This document shows, in pieces, positions 52,979 through 62,329 of a stretch of DNA of 64,000 nt. The position numbers were made by a program, and so were the translations under genes. Every line of letters starts with the position of its first letter. Position 1 is the first letter of the stretch. Below the pieces are notes generated by a model that did no database searches, had not been told where the DNA came from, and worked only from the letters and a program-made list of their open reading frames with translations. Source of the stretch: Sphingomonas sp. (lineage in GTDB: Bacteria; Pseudomonadota; Alphaproteobacteria; Sphingomonadales; Sphingomonadaceae); NCBI RefSeq assembly GCF_025353885.1, contig NZ_JANXNX010000082.1, positions 37,754-101,753 on the forward strand. The letters run 5' to 3'.

Positions 52979-54076
52979 ATGAACGATCCCACGCCGGTTA
53001 CAAAGACACCTGCCGTCAATCACATGGGCCTCGACGGTTTCGAATTCGTCGAGTTCACTAGTTCCGAACCCGAAGCGCTTGCCGGTTTGTTCGTTGCCAT
53101 GGGCTTTACGCATGTCGGCACGCATCGCTCGAAGAATGTCCGGCGCTATGCCCAGGGGGACATCAACTTCCTGCTCAACATGGAACCGGTTGGACAGGTT
53201 GCCGACTTCCGCGGCAAGCACGGCCCGTCGGCCAACGCGATGGCGTTCCGGGTTGCCGACGCCCGTGCCGCGATGAAGCTGGCGGTCGAACGCGGTGCTA
53301 CCCCGGTCGAGGGCCGCGTCGGCCCGATGGAACTGAACATCCCGGCGATCGAGGGCATCGGCGGTGCAAACCTGTACCTGGTCGACAGGCGCGGTGGCGC
53401 TTCTATTTATGACATCGATTTCGAACCGGTGGCGGGTGCAACGCCGGCCGATCATGACGTCGGGCTGCACACCCTCGATCACCTGACGCACAATCTTCAG
53501 CGCGGGCGGATGGCCTATTGGGGCGATTATTACGAACGCATCTTCGATTTTCGCGAAATCCGGTATTTCGACATCGAGGGTCAATCGACCGGCCTGTTTT
53601 CAAAAGCGATGACCGCGCCCGATGACAAGACCCGCATTCCCCTGAACGAAAGCCAGGACGAACACAGCCAGATCGAGGAATTCATTCGCGACTACCGGGG
53701 CGAGGGTATCCAGCATCTCGCGCTTGCCACCGACGACATCTTTGCAACGGTAGACCGGCTGCGTGCCAACGGCATCCGTTTCCAGGACAGTCCCGAAAGC
53801 TATTTCGACATGATCGACGCGCGGCTTCCCGGCCATGGTCATGATGTCGACGAAATGCGCAAACGCCGGGTATTGATCGACGGCGCACCCGAAACCGGCG
53901 GTGGCTTGCTGCTCCAGATCTTTACCGAGAACATGGTCGGGCCGATCTTTTTCGAGATCATCCAGCGCAAGGGTAATGACGGTTTCGGCGAAGGCAATTT
54001 CAAGGCCCTGTTCGAAAGTCTTGAGCTCGATCAGGTTCGTCGCGGTGTGATTCCGGGGATGAAAGAACCTGCCTGA
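52979..54076 (+). CDS. hppD: 4-hydroxyphenylpyruvate dioxygenase
   Basis: 365 residues, two VOC-type beta-barrel halves. Iron ligands are visible in the C-terminal half: [21 protein letters not shown] and [12 protein letters not shown] (His, His, Glu), ending with the usual [11 protein letters not shown]. It converts 4-hydroxyphenylpyruvate to homogentisate with oxygen. The ATG has ATAGGAGA just upstream. It heads a tyrosine-degradation run (hppD, hmgA, fahA), though a 160-base gap with a large palindrome splits it from hmgA. Confidence 0.95.
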   Translation: MNDPTPVTKTPAVNHMGLDGFEFVEFTSSEPEALAGLFVAMGFTHVGTHRSKNVRRYAQGDINFLLNMEPVGQVADFRGKHGPSANAMAFRVADARAAMKLAVERGATPVEGRVGPMELNIPAIEGIGGANLYLVDRRGGASIYDIDFEPVAGATPADHDVGLHTLDHLTHNLQRGRMAYWGDYYERIFDFREIRYFDIEGQSTGLFSKAMTAPDDKTRIPLNESQDEHSQIEEFIRDYRGEGIQHLALATDDIFATVDRLRANGIRFQDSPESYFDMIDARLPGHGHDVDEMRKRRVLIDGAPETGGGLLLQIFTENMVGPIFFEIIQRKGNDGFGEGNFKALFESLELDQVRRGVIPGMKEPA

Positions 54077-54105
54077 CGCTGGTCTTTCGTCCAATCAGGT
54101 TAACC

Positions 54106-54211
54106 GCTTCCCCGCGCGGAGCGAGGGGCACTATCGAGCGCAGCGAGATTGCTTTGTTTATCAGGGGGTCTCGCTCTGCTCGACAGGGCCCCTCGCTTCG
54201 CACGGGGAAGC
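54106..54211. repeat. Large imperfect palindrome between hppD and hmgA
   Basis: Outer arms 54106-54129 and 54188-54211 match inversely at 22 of 24 positions. Inner arms (ATCGAGCGCAGCGAGA near 54133 and its inverse near 54169-54184) match at 14 of 16. Together they would fold the 106 bases into one long interrupted hairpin with a short AT-rich loop. This looks like a miniature palindromic mobile element or a REP-type unit and could attenuate hmgA transcription. Confidence 0.7.
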
Positions 54212-54238
54212 AGGTTTTGCTTATCAATGGAGAGTGCC

Positions 54239-55519
54239 GTGACTCAAAACTATCAATCCGGCTTCGGTAATCATTTCCAGACCGAGGCAATCCCCGGCGC
54301 ACTCCCGGTTGGGCAGAACTCGCCGCAACGTCCCCCGTTCGGCCTTTATGCCGAGCAAATCTCGGGAACCGCGTTCACCGCGCCGCGCCACGAGAACCGC
54401 CGCTCATGGGTATATCGACTCCGTCCGAGCGCCGCCCACCGCCCTTTTGTTGCGTATCATGCTGCGCAGCAATTTGCTCCCGGTACGATCGACGACCCGC
54501 TTCCTCCGAACCGCCTACGTTGGTCGCCGCTGCCGCTTTCGGACACGCCGACCGACCTGGTCGACGGCATGACCACGATGCTGGCCAACCGCGATCCGTC
54601 GAGTCTGGAGGGGGTGGCGGTCCACATTTACCGCGCCAACGCCGATATGACGACGCGCGCATTTTTCAATGCTGACGGCGAACTGCTGTTCATTCCGCAA
54701 AACGGCCGACTGACGCTGCTGACGGAAATGGGTCGCATCGACCTGTCGCCTGGTGAGATCGGCATGATCCCGCGCGGCGTCCGCTTTCGGGCGCTGCTGC
54801 CCGACGGTACGGCCTATGGCTATGTCGCCGAAAATCACGGCAGCCTGTTTCGCCTTCCCGAACTGGGGCCCGTCGGTTCGAACGGCCTCGCCAACCCGCG
54901 CGATTTCCTGACCCCCGTCGCTGCTTACGAAGACGACGACACCCCGCACGAACTCATACAGAAATTCATGGGATCGCTCTGGACGACGACTCTTGACCAC
55001 AGCCCGCTCGACGTCGTCGCCTGGCATGGCAACCTCGCGCCCTGGAAATATGACCTTGCCCGCTTCAACACCATCGGCACCGTCAGCTTCGACCACCCCG
55101 ACCCGTCGATTTTCACCGTATTGACCAGCCCCAGCGATCTGCCGGGCCGCGCCAATGCCGATTTCGTGTTTTTTCCGCCGCGCTGGATGGTCGCTGAAAA
55201 TACCTTCCGCCCCCCCTGGTTTCACCGCAACATCATGTCCGAGGCAATGGGCCTGATCACCGGCGCTTATGATGCCAAGGCAGAAGGATTTGCACCCGGC
55301 GGACTATCGTTGCACAACATGATGAACGCGCACGGCCCCGATGCGGTCAGCTGGCGCGCGGCAACCGATGCGGACCTGACGCCGCACAAGATCGAGGGAA
55401 CAATGGCGTTCATGGTCGAAAGCTGCTGGCCCTTCCGTCCCACCGCCCATGCCCTTGAAACCGCACAGCCCGACTATGACGCGGCCTGGGCCGACTTTCC
55501 GAAAGCGAAAATAAAGTGA
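54239..55519 (+). CDS. hmgA: Homogentisate 1,2-dioxygenase
   Basis: 426 residues from a GTG at 54239 with GGAGAG five bases upstream; an ATG at 54227 is possible. [18 protein letters not shown] is the family start. The iron site region is [17 protein letters not shown] and [15 protein letters not shown], and [13 protein letters not shown] closes the protein. It opens the ring of homogentisate to maleylacetoacetate. The stop overlaps fahA. Confidence 0.95.
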   Translation: MTQNYQSGFGNHFQTEAIPGALPVGQNSPQRPPFGLYAEQISGTAFTAPRHENRRSWVYRLRPSAAHRPFVAYHAAQQFAPGTIDDPLPPNRLRWSPLPLSDTPTDLVDGMTTMLANRDPSSLEGVAVHIYRANADMTTRAFFNADGELLFIPQNGRLTLLTEMGRIDLSPGEIGMIPRGVRFRALLPDGTAYGYVAENHGSLFRLPELGPVGSNGLANPRDFLTPVAAYEDDDTPHELIQKFMGSLWTTTLDHSPLDVVAWHGNLAPWKYDLARFNTIGTVSFDHPDPSIFTVLTSPSDLPGRANADFVFFPPRWMVAENTFRPPWFHRNIMSEAMGLITGAYDAKAEGFAPGGLSLHNMMNAHGPDAVSWRAATDADLTPHKIEGTMAFMVESCWPFRPTAHALETAQPDYDAAWADFPKAKIK

Positions 55520-56523
55520 AGCTTGCCAGTTTGAAACATGGACGCGACGGTCGCCTGGTTGTCGTGTCGGACGATCTTGCCTGGTATGCAGAGGCACAGC
55601 ATATCGCCCCGACGCTACAGGCCGCGCTCGACGACTGGGACGCGCTGGCACCGTCGCTGGAGGCGCTGTCGACCGATCTCGCGCATGAAGCGATCCCGAT
55701 GCGGAGGTTCCACGAACGGCTGGCGGCGGCGCCCTTGCCGCGCGCGTACCAGTGGGCCGACGGTTCGGCCTATGTGAACCATGTTGCGCTCGTCCGGCAG
55801 GCACGCAATGCGGAGATGCCCGACAGTTTTTGGCACGACCCGCTCGTCTATCAGGGGGGGTCAGACGGGTTTCTGGGGCCGCGCGATGTCATACCGCTGG
55901 CCGACGAGAGCTGGGGTTGCGACATGGAGGCAGAAATTGTCGTCGTTACCGGCGACGTGCCGCAGGGGGCCAGCCGAGACGATGCGCTGGCCGCGATCCG
56001 GCTGGTCGGCCTGACCAACGACGTGTCGCTTCGCAATCTGATCGCGGCGGAGCTTGGCAAGGGGTTCGGCTTTTACCAGTCGAAGCCCGCGAGCGCGTTT
56101 TCGCCGGTTTTCGTAACCCCCAGCGCCCTTGGGGGCCGGTGGCGCGATGGCAAGCTCCACGGCGCGCTCAACGTCGACCTGAACGGCCAGCCGTTCGGAC
56201 GGGCCGATGCTGGTGTCGACATGACCTTCGACTTCGGGACGTTAATCGCGCATCTGGCCAAGACCCGCAGTTTGAGTGCAGGAACGATCATCGGATCGGG
56301 CACCGTTTCCAATCGCGATGGTGGCGGCGGCCCGGGCAAGTCAATCGGCGAGGGCGGCCTCGGCTACTCCTGCATTGCCGAGCTTCGTACGGTCGAAACC
56401 ATCCTGCACGGCGCGGCCGCCACGCCGTTCCTGAAGGGGGGCGACACCGTCCGCATCTGGATGGACGACGACCGGCACCGTCCGATTTTCGGTGTCATCG
56501 AGCAGGCGGTCGCGGGACGCTGA
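55516..56523 (+). CDS. fahA: Fumarylacetoacetate hydrolase family protein
   Basis: 335 residues from a GTG overlapping the hmgA stop. The FAH core has [16 protein letters not shown] (metal-binding Glu/Asp), [38 protein letters not shown] and [12 protein letters not shown]. This is the bacterial short form that splits fumarylacetoacetate to fumarate and acetoacetate. Maleylacetoacetate isomerase (maiA) is not found in the window, so isomerisation must be encoded elsewhere or use glutathione-independent means. Confidence 0.9.
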   Translation: MKLASLKHGRDGRLVVVSDDLAWYAEAQHIAPTLQAALDDWDALAPSLEALSTDLAHEAIPMRRFHERLAAAPLPRAYQWADGSAYVNHVALVRQARNAEMPDSFWHDPLVYQGGSDGFLGPRDVIPLADESWGCDMEAEIVVVTGDVPQGASRDDALAAIRLVGLTNDVSLRNLIAAELGKGFGFYQSKPASAFSPVFVTPSALGGRWRDGKLHGALNVDLNGQPFGRADAGVDMTFDFGTLIAHLAKTRSLSAGTIIGSGTVSNRDGGGGPGKSIGEGGLGYSCIAELRTVETILHGAAATPFLKGGDTVRIWMDDDRHRPIFGVIEQAVAGR

Positions 56524-56715
56524 GCTTCAGGTTTTCACGAGTTGCGGCGCAGCATTTTCGTGGCGGAGCGGGGGCTGATCGCTGATTTTGGTCCTTATCA
56601 CCCGTAAACACCCCAAAAATACCGCTTTTCCCTCTGTAGTGCTTGACGAAGCACTGACAGCCCGACATCCCTCTGCCAGCACATGAAAGTGCCATTTTTC
56701 AGGGAGGAAATTTCC

Positions 56716-57018
56716 ATGGCCGTAGCTCCAGCAAAAAAAGCAGCAGACAAGAAGCCTGCTGGCGAAAAGAAGCCCAATGCACTTCAGACACCGCTGAAAC
56801 CTTCGAAGGAACTCGCAGCCGTGATCGGCGATGGCACCGTCACCCGTGGCGCGATGGTCTCGAAGATTTGGGAATATATCAAGAAGCACGACTTGCAGAA
56901 CCCCGCCAACAAGCGTGAGATCGTTGCCGACGACAAGTTGAAGGCTGTGTTCGGTCGCGACAAGGTCACGATGTTCGAAATGAACAAGTATCTGTCGGCG
57001 CACCTCAGCAAGATCTGA
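56716..57018 (+). CDS. SWIB/MDM2-domain protein
   Basis: 100 residues from an ATG at 56716 behind AGGGAGGAAA. A lysine/alanine-rich N-terminus (AVAPAKKAADKKPAGEKKP) precedes a SWIB domain (about 22-100): LKPSKELAAVIGDG, VSKIWEYIKKHDLQNPANKR, IVADDKLKAVFG and VTMFEMNKYLSAHL. In eukaryotes and Chlamydia SWIB proteins act in chromatin. In alphaproteobacteria the role is unknown; the basic tail suggests nucleic-acid binding. A perfect 7-bp hairpin (56638-56655) lies upstream. Single-gene unit, convergent with rpoN. Confidence 0.88.
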   Translation: MAVAPAKKAADKKPAGEKKPNALQTPLKPSKELAAVIGDGTVTRGAMVSKIWEYIKKHDLQNPANKREIVADDKLKAVFGRDKVTMFEMNKYLSAHLSKI

Positions 57019-57035
57019 TCGCTGGATTGTACGCC

Positions 57036-57061
57036 CCGCCCCAGGACAGTGTCCGGGGCGG
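57036..57061. terminator. Hairpin between convergent SWIB gene and rpoN
   Basis: CCGCCCC-A-GGAC pairs with GTCC-GGGGCGG around a three-base loop: 11 base pairs with one bulged A. No T-tract follows on either strand, so termination may be partial or factor-aided. Its position suits both convergent genes. Confidence 0.5.
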
Positions 57062-57075
57062 CGGTTGCCCGCCTG

Positions 57076-58521
57076 CTAAGCCGCTTTCGTCTCGATCGCG
57101 CGCGCACGACGTCGCTGCACCGATGATCCCAGGCCCAGCGCCTCGCGGTATTTCGCGACCGTTCGCCGGGCAATCTCAAAACCCTTGTCCCGCAACAGGT
57201 CGACCAGCGTGTCGTCCGAGAGGATCGCATCCGCCGCTTCGCTCGTGATCAGCGTCTTGATCGCCGCTTTCACCGCCAGCGCCGACGACGCCTCGCCGCC
57301 GTCCGACGACCCGATACCGCTGGTAAAGAAATATTTCAGCTCGAAAGTGCCGCGCGGGCAGCTCAGATATTTGTTGCTCGTCACCCGACTCACCGTCGAT
57401 TCGTGCAGTTGCACCGCATCGGCGACCGTCCGCAGCGTTAGCGGCTTCAGGTGCGCGACGCCGTGCAGGAAGAAACCCTCCTGCGCCTTCACGATCTCGG
57501 TCGCGACCTTGATGATCGTGCGCTGCCGCTGGTCGAGGGCCTTGATCAGCCAGTTTGCGCTCGCCAGTGCGTCGGACAGCCACGCTTTCCCCTCGCGATC
57601 GCTGGCACTGCGCGCCAGTTCGGCATGATAGCGCCGGTCCACCAGCACGCGGGGCAGGGTGGCGTTGTTGATTTCGACCCGCCAGCCCTTGGCGGTCCGG
57701 TTCACGAATAGGTCGGGTGTCACCGCGACGACCGGGGCCGATCCGAACCGCAGGCCGGGCTTCGGGTCATAGCCGCGCAATTCTCGGATCATGTCCGCCA
57801 TGTCCTCGTCATCCACACCGCACAGCCTCTGGAGGTGCGCGATCCGTCCGCCCGCCAGCAGCTCCAGATTGTCGAGCAGCACCTTCATGCACGGGTCGTA
57901 GCGGTCGGCCTCCCGCGCCTGCAGGCTCAGGCATTCGGACAGACTGCGCGCACCGACGCCGGTCGGTTCGAAGCCGTGGATGACCGTCAGCACCGCCTCG
58001 ACCTGGCCGGTCGGCACGCCCAGCCGTTGTGCGGCATCAAACAGGGTCACTGTCAGATACCCCGCTTCGTCGATAGCGTCGATCAACTGGGTGGCAATGG
58101 CCAGGTCGATTCCGTCCAATACCTCGCCCGCCTGCGCAACCAGATGATCGGCCAGCGTTTCCGCAGCGCCCGCAAAGCTGTCGAAGTCGATGCCGTCCTC
58201 GCTCGCCGACCCTGATCCCGAGCCCGCGCTGTCGCTCGCGCCATCATGGTGAAAAATTTCCTCTGAGAAGTCAGCGTCGTCGGGTGTGGGTTCGCCCAGA
58301 TCGGCAACGGGTTCGGCCTCCGCGGGGGCGGCAGCCTCGACCGGCGCGTCGCTGTCTTCGGGGCCGCCCCCCTCCAGCAACGGGTTCTTCTCGATTTCCT
58401 CCGCCAGGAACGTCTCGACCTCGAGGTTTGAGAGCGCCAGCAGCCTGATCGCCTGCTGCAACTGGGGCGTCATCACCAGCGACTGGCTCTGCCTCAGGTC
58501 AAGGCGTGGCCCCAGACTCAT
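57076..58521 (-). CDS. rpoN: RNA polymerase sigma-54 factor
   Basis: 481 residues starting MSLGPRLDLRQSQSLVMTPQLQQAIRLLALSN, the glutamine-rich region I that contacts activators. An acidic region II (about 55-110) and the core-binding region follow. The helix-turn-helix lies in TLRTVADAVQLHESTVSRV, and the RpoN box ARRTVAKYREALG is near the end. It directs polymerase to -24/-12 promoters. The open frame upstream of 58521 overlaps lptB and is not sigma-54-like. lptC-lptA-lptB-rpoN order is conserved in proteobacteria. Confidence 0.95.
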   Translation of the reverse strand: MSLGPRLDLRQSQSLVMTPQLQQAIRLLALSNLEVETFLAEEIEKNPLLEGGGPEDSDAPVEAAAPAEAEPVADLGEPTPDDADFSEEIFHHDGASDSAGSGSGSASEDGIDFDSFAGAAETLADHLVAQAGEVLDGIDLAIATQLIDAIDEAGYLTVTLFDAAQRLGVPTGQVEAVLTVIHGFEPTGVGARSLSECLSLQAREADRYDPCMKVLLDNLELLAGGRIAHLQRLCGVDDEDMADMIRELRGYDPKPGLRFGSAPVVAVTPDLFVNRTAKGWRVEINNATLPRVLVDRRYHAELARSASDREGKAWLSDALASANWLIKALDQRQRTIIKVATEIVKAQEGFFLHGVAHLKPLTLRTVADAVQLHESTVSRVTSNKYLSCPRGTFELKYFFTSGIGSSDGGEASSALAVKAAIKTLITSEAADAILSDDTLVDLLRDKGFEIARRTVAKYREALGLGSSVQRRRARAIETKAA

Positions 58522-58540
58522 GGTGAGGACGGGCTCATGC

Positions 58541-59323
58541 TTAAAGCGAAAAGCCCTCGCCGAGGTACAGGCGGCGCACGTTTTCATCGGCCACCAGGTC
58601 CTCGGGCGATCCAGCGAACAGCACCTGGCCGTCGTAGATGATGCAGGCACGATCGACGATGTCGAGCGTCTCGCGGACATTATGGTCGGTGATCAACACC
58701 CCGATGCCCCGCTTTTTCAGCTGGATGATCAGGTCGCGAATGTCGGAGATTGAAATCGGGTCGATCCCCGCGAACGGTTCGTCGAGCAGCATGATCGACG
58801 GGTTCGCCGCCAGCGCCCGCGCGATTTCGCAGCGCCGCCGCTCGCCCCCCGACAGCGCCGTAGCGTTCGAATCGCGCAGGCCGTCAAGCCGGAATTCACC
58901 CAGCAACTCGTCCAGCCGCGTGTGCCGCGTTTCCTTGTCGGGTTCGGCGAGTTCCAGCACCGACATGATGTTTTCCGCCACCGTCATCCCGCGAAAGATC
59001 GACGTTTCCTGCGGCAGATAGCCAAGTCCCAGCACCGCGCGGCGATACATCGGCAGCCCGGTAATGTCCGCCCCGTCCAGCAGAATGCGCCCCGAATCGG
59101 GCTTTACGAGCCCCATGATCGAATAAAAGCACGTCGTCTTGCCCGCGCCGTTGGGACCCAGCAGGCCCACCACCTCGCCGCGCCCGATCGACAGCGACAC
59201 ATCGGACAGGACGGTACGCCCGCCATAGGATTTTGCGATCGAGACCACCGACAGCCCGTCATCCAGCCGAATCTCGGGGACGAAGGTGCCACGGGGTCTG
59301 ACGAGACTATCGGTATCGGCCAT
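58541..59323 (-). CDS. lptB: LPS export ABC transporter ATPase LptB
   Basis: 260 residues. Walker A GPNGAGKTTCF, the Q-loop region YLPQETSIFRGMTVAENI, signature LSGGERRRCEIARAL, Walker B IMLLDEPFAGIDPISI and switch ITDHNVRETL are all present. It powers LPS extraction from the inner membrane with LptFG. The N-terminal 20 residues before the ABC domain are slightly longer than in E. coli. A start further upstream is possible but would extend into a tandem repeat in the 137-base gap to lptA. Confidence 0.94.
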   Translation of the reverse strand: MADTDSLVRPRGTFVPEIRLDDGLSVVSIAKSYGGRTVLSDVSLSIGRGEVVGLLGPNGAGKTTCFYSIMGLVKPDSGRILLDGADITGLPMYRRAVLGLGYLPQETSIFRGMTVAENIMSVLELAEPDKETRHTRLDELLGEFRLDGLRDSNATALSGGERRRCEIARALAANPSIMLLDEPFAGIDPISISDIRDLIIQLKKRGIGVLITDHNVRETLDIVDRACIIYDGQVLFAGSPEDLVADENVRRLYLGEGFSL

Positions 59324-59381
59324 CTGGTTCCCGTGAGATGTTAAGCATCGCGTGACAGGCCTGGTATTACCCGAACCTTCC

Positions 59382-59413
59382 CTATGCGGCAAATGGCCTA
59401 TGCGACAATTGGC
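59382..59413. repeat. Tandem duplication of 16 bases between lptA and lptB
   Basis: CTATGCGGCAAATGGC at 59382-59397 is followed directly by CTATGCGACAATTGGC at 59398-59413 (14 of 16 identical). It lies in the lptA-lptB gap and could be a paired regulator site or a replication-slippage product. Confidence 0.6.
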
Positions 59414-59460
59414 AGGATTTGTGGAAGCAACCGTGTCCGATGTGGCGGACAACAGTCAGC

Positions 59461-60003
59461 CTATTTCCGCTCGGGCACCGTGAACCGCCCGGTGACGCGC
59501 CCACCGGCGCTGGTCGTCGTGCCCGCCGCGCCCGCGACCGCGCTGCCGTCCATCACCGACCGGCCCGAGTTCAGGTCGATCACCAGCCGTCCGCCACGCA
59601 CCGTGTTCGACCCCTGGATCAGCGTGACCGCGCCCAGCAAGGTGATAATCCGGCGGTTCAGATCGTAGATCCCGAAATTACCGCGCGCGGTCTGGTCGGG
59701 GCTGTGCACGGTGACGCCGCCCGACGCATCGACGCGCTGGACGCTTGGGTTCCCTGCCGACTTCTGGTTGGTATAGGCCACGGTCATGCGCGCGGCGTCG
59801 AGGATCATATTGCCCTGCGTTGCATGGACGTTGCCTGAAAACACGGCGCGATTGGCCTTATCCTGCACCTCGATCCGGTCGGCCGCGAAATCGACAGGCG
59901 CATCGGTGTTGTGATTCTTCAACGCCTGCGCCCCCGCAGGCAGGGCTGCGGACAGGGCGGCCCCCACGATCATGCCAAGGGCGAAAAGCGGTCGCATCGT
60001 CAT
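59461..60003 (-). CDS. lptA: LPS transport periplasmic protein LptA
   Basis: 180 residues. Signal peptide about 1-26 (ending AGAQA), then the OstA/jellyroll repeats: VDFAADRIEVQDKANRAVFSGNVHATQGNMILDA, GGVTVHSPDQTARG and LLGAVTLIQGSNTVRGGRLVIDLNSG. LptA forms the periplasmic bridge that carries LPS to the outer membrane. Its ATG overlaps the lptC stop by four bases. Confidence 0.92.
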   Translation of the reverse strand: MTMRPLFALGMIVGAALSAALPAGAQALKNHNTDAPVDFAADRIEVQDKANRAVFSGNVHATQGNMILDAARMTVAYTNQKSAGNPSVQRVDASGGVTVHSPDQTARGNFGIYDLNRRIITLLGAVTLIQGSNTVRGGRLVIDLNSGRSVMDGSAVAGAAGTTTSAGGRVTGRFTVPERK

Positions 60004-60689
60004 CGTTTCGCTCTGGCCGCACCCTGCACGATATGCAAGCGTGCGCGACCGTCCAGCCGGACGACGCGACCGTTCAGGTCGGCCTGCATCCGGTCGCCGC
60101 TGAACGTGCCGAGCGGCATCGTGCCCGCAACCGGCGCGTCACTCGCCATCTTGCGGGTCTTCATATCGACGCCGACGCCGCTCGTCGTCAGGCTATAGCC
60201 GCCCTGCGATTTGAACTGCACTTCGCCCGGCACCCGGATGTTCTCGGTCGTCATGTTGTAATTTGCGTGGACCGTGGTCAGCACCGCCGGGCCATCGTCC
60301 AGTAACATCCGCGCCGACAGGTCGGTCATCTGGATGACGGGCACCTTCGATGTTTGCTGGACCCCGCCGCCCGCATGCAGCGTGAATGGCTGCCCCTTGT
60401 TGTCCTGACCGCGATACAGCGCCTCGCTGACGCGCAATCGTTCCTTCGCCAGCGCAACCTTGTCCTTGTCCAGCACGAAGCTGACCTCGCTCCGCGCCAG
60501 CAGCGGCACGATCAGCAGGACGGCGGCCAGCGCGCCGATCGCCGACGGCAGGATCACCATGGCCACCCGGATGATCCTGTCGTGGCGGCTGCCCGGCGCG
60601 GCCCATTGGCGACGGTCGTCCTGGTTCTGGCGGGCGAGTTCGGACACCGGTCGCGACGACTCAGATATGCGCAAAGATGTCGACATCAT
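60000..60689 (-). CDS. lptC: LPS export protein LptC
   Basis: 229 residues. A single N-terminal membrane span (about 42-65, VAMVILPSAIGALAAVLLIVPLL) is followed by a periplasmic jellyroll with VIQMTDLSARML, TTENIRVPGEVQFKSQGGYSL and a C-terminal LNGRVVRLDGRARL. It couples the LptBFG transporter to LptA. The start lies 29 bases inside the rnd gene, giving strong coupling. Confidence 0.88.
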   Translation of the reverse strand: MMSTSLRISESSRPVSELARQNQDDRRQWAAPGSRHDRIIRVAMVILPSAIGALAAVLLIVPLLARSEVSFVLDKDKVALAKERLRVSEALYRGQDNKGQPFTLHAGGGVQQTSKVPVIQMTDLSARMLLDDGPAVLTTVHANYNMTTENIRVPGEVQFKSQGGYSLTTSGVGVDMKTRKMASDAPVAGTMPLGTFSGDRMQADLNGRVVRLDGRARLHIVQGAARAKR

Positions 60690-61278
60690 CCCAGCCGGCG
60701 AGGTCGATCATCGCGCGGGCAGGGAGGAAGTCGAAACAGGCCTGGGCCAGCGCCGTGCGCCCTTCGCGCAGCAGCCGGACCTCGAACTGGTCCTTCAGTC
60801 GATGAAGATAGCGGACGTCGGATGCGGCATATTCGCGTTGGGCGTCGGTCAGTACCGGCGCGCCCCAGTCGGACGATTGCTGCGCCTTCGAAATCTCGGT
60901 GCACAGCATCTCGCGGACCAGTTCCTTCAGCCCGTGACGGTCGGTATAGGTGCGGGTCAGCCGCGACGCGATCTTGGTGCAGAACACCGGCCCGGCGACG
61001 ACCCCCATATAGGCGTGGATCGATGCCAGGTCGAAGCGCGCGAAATGATACAGCTTCACTCGCGCAGGATCGGTCAGGACGGCCCGCAGATTGGGGGCCG
61101 CAAAGTCGCTGTCAGGACCGAATCGCACCAGATGCTCGTCGGGGCCACCGTCCGAAATCTGGACGAGACACAACCGGTCGCGGCCCGGATGCAGGCCCAT
61201 CGTCTCGGTATCGACGGCCACGGCACCCGCGCCCAGCGCGTCGGCGGGCAGGTCTTCCTCGTGAAAATGGACAGTCAA
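60661..61278 (-). CDS. rnd: Ribonuclease D-type 3-prime exonuclease
   Basis: 205 residues, the exonuclease domain only. DEDDy residues are visible in [10 protein letters not shown] (Asp, Glu), [10 protein letters not shown] (Asp) and [12 protein letters not shown] (Tyr, Asp). The HRDC domains of E. coli RNase D are missing, as in the short alphaproteobacterial form. It trims tRNA and other structured RNA 3-prime ends. Its ATG overlaps the terC stop. Confidence 0.9.
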   Translation of the reverse strand: MTVHFHEEDLPADALGAGAVAVDTETMGLHPGRDRLCLVQISDGGPDEHLVRFGPDSDFAAPNLRAVLTDPARVKLYHFARFDLASIHAYMGVVAGPVFCTKIASRLTRTYTDRHGLKELVREMLCTEISKAQQSSDWGAPVLTDAQREYAASDVRYLHRLKDQFEVRLLREGRTALAQACFDFLPARAMIDLAGWDDVDIFAHI

Positions 61279-62072
61279 AGTGTTTCCTCGGGGCTTTTCC
61301 TGGCGCGGACATTGCGCTGTCGCATGTTCAACGCCTCGACTCCGCCCGAAAATGCCATGGCCGCGTAAATATATCCTTTGGGGATGTGCACGCCCAGCGC
61401 TTCGGCGATCAGGACCATGCCGATCATCAGCAGGAAACCCAGTGCCAGCATGACAACGCTGGGGTTGCGGTTGATGAAATTGCCCAGCGGCCCGGCGGCC
61501 ACCAGCATCAGGCCCACCGCGACGACGACCGCGATCACCATCACCGGCAGATGGTCGGTCATACCGACCGCCGTCAGGATCGAATCGACCGAGAACACGA
61601 TATCGAGCATCACGATCTGGACGATCGCGGCACCCATGCCGAGCATCACCGGCCCCTTTTTCTTGTCCAGCATATCGTTGCTGTCATGATCGTCGGTGCT
61701 GTGGTGAATCTCGGTCGTCGCCTTCCACATCAGGAACAGGCCACCGACCAGCAGGATGATGTCGCGCCACGAAAACGCCGTCTCGAAACTGGGCGTACCG
61801 TGCTGATCGAGTGTCCCCGTGATGCCGAGGTCAAAGACCGGATGCACCAGCCCGACGATCCATGCGATCATCGACAGCAGCGCCAGCCGCATGACCAGTG
61901 CCAGGCCGATGCCGATCCGCCGGACACGGTCGCGGTTTTCGACGGGCAGTTTGTTCGACAGGATCGCGATAAAGACAAGATTGTCGATCCCCAGCACAAC
62001 TTCCATGACAATCAGGGTCAGCAGGGCGGCCCAGACGGCCGGATCGGAAAAAAGCGTGATGAGATCGGTCAT
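61275..62072 (-). CDS. TerC-family membrane protein
   Basis: 265 residues with about seven membrane spans. The two acidic family motifs are [18 protein letters not shown] and [20 protein letters not shown]. TerC/Alx-type proteins export manganese and help metalate exported enzymes; tellurite resistance is the historical name. A histidine/aspartate-rich loop ([11 protein letters not shown]) between spans 3 and 4 could bind metal. First gene of the rnd-lpt-rpoN operon. I saw no yybP-ykoY riboswitch in the 257 bases upstream. Confidence 0.87.
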   Translation of the reverse strand: MTDLITLFSDPAVWAALLTLIVMEVVLGIDNLVFIAILSNKLPVENRDRVRRIGIGLALVMRLALLSMIAWIVGLVHPVFDLGITGTLDQHGTPSFETAFSWRDIILLVGGLFLMWKATTEIHHSTDDHDSNDMLDKKKGPVMLGMGAAIVQIVMLDIVFSVDSILTAVGMTDHLPVMVIAVVVAVGLMLVAAGPLGNFINRNPSVVMLALGFLLMIGMVLIAEALGVHIPKGYIYAAMAFSGGVEALNMRQRNVRARKSPEETL

Positions 62073-62329
62073 GCGTGTGCATTTGCATGACGCCTACTGC
62101 GGCGGCAAGTGATGTATCGGTCACACCTGAGGCGTTAAACGCAAAAATCGGCCTTTTAATCGCCACATTTTCCCGGATGATCCAAAATCGCTCGCAGGAT
62201 TTGCATGACTAGCGTATTGCGACTCGCTGGCGCTTAATGGATTCGCGCCGGGGAACTGCTGCCCGCCGTCCGGTGCAGCGTTCTCGATACGGCAAGCGGG
62301 CGAATATTTTCGAAAGAGTACGGCAGGGC

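Noticed and set aside
61275..62329. A yybP-ykoY manganese riboswitch before the terC-family gene
   Set aside because: The expected paired helices and conserved loops could not be found in the 257 bases between terC and the cold-shock gene.
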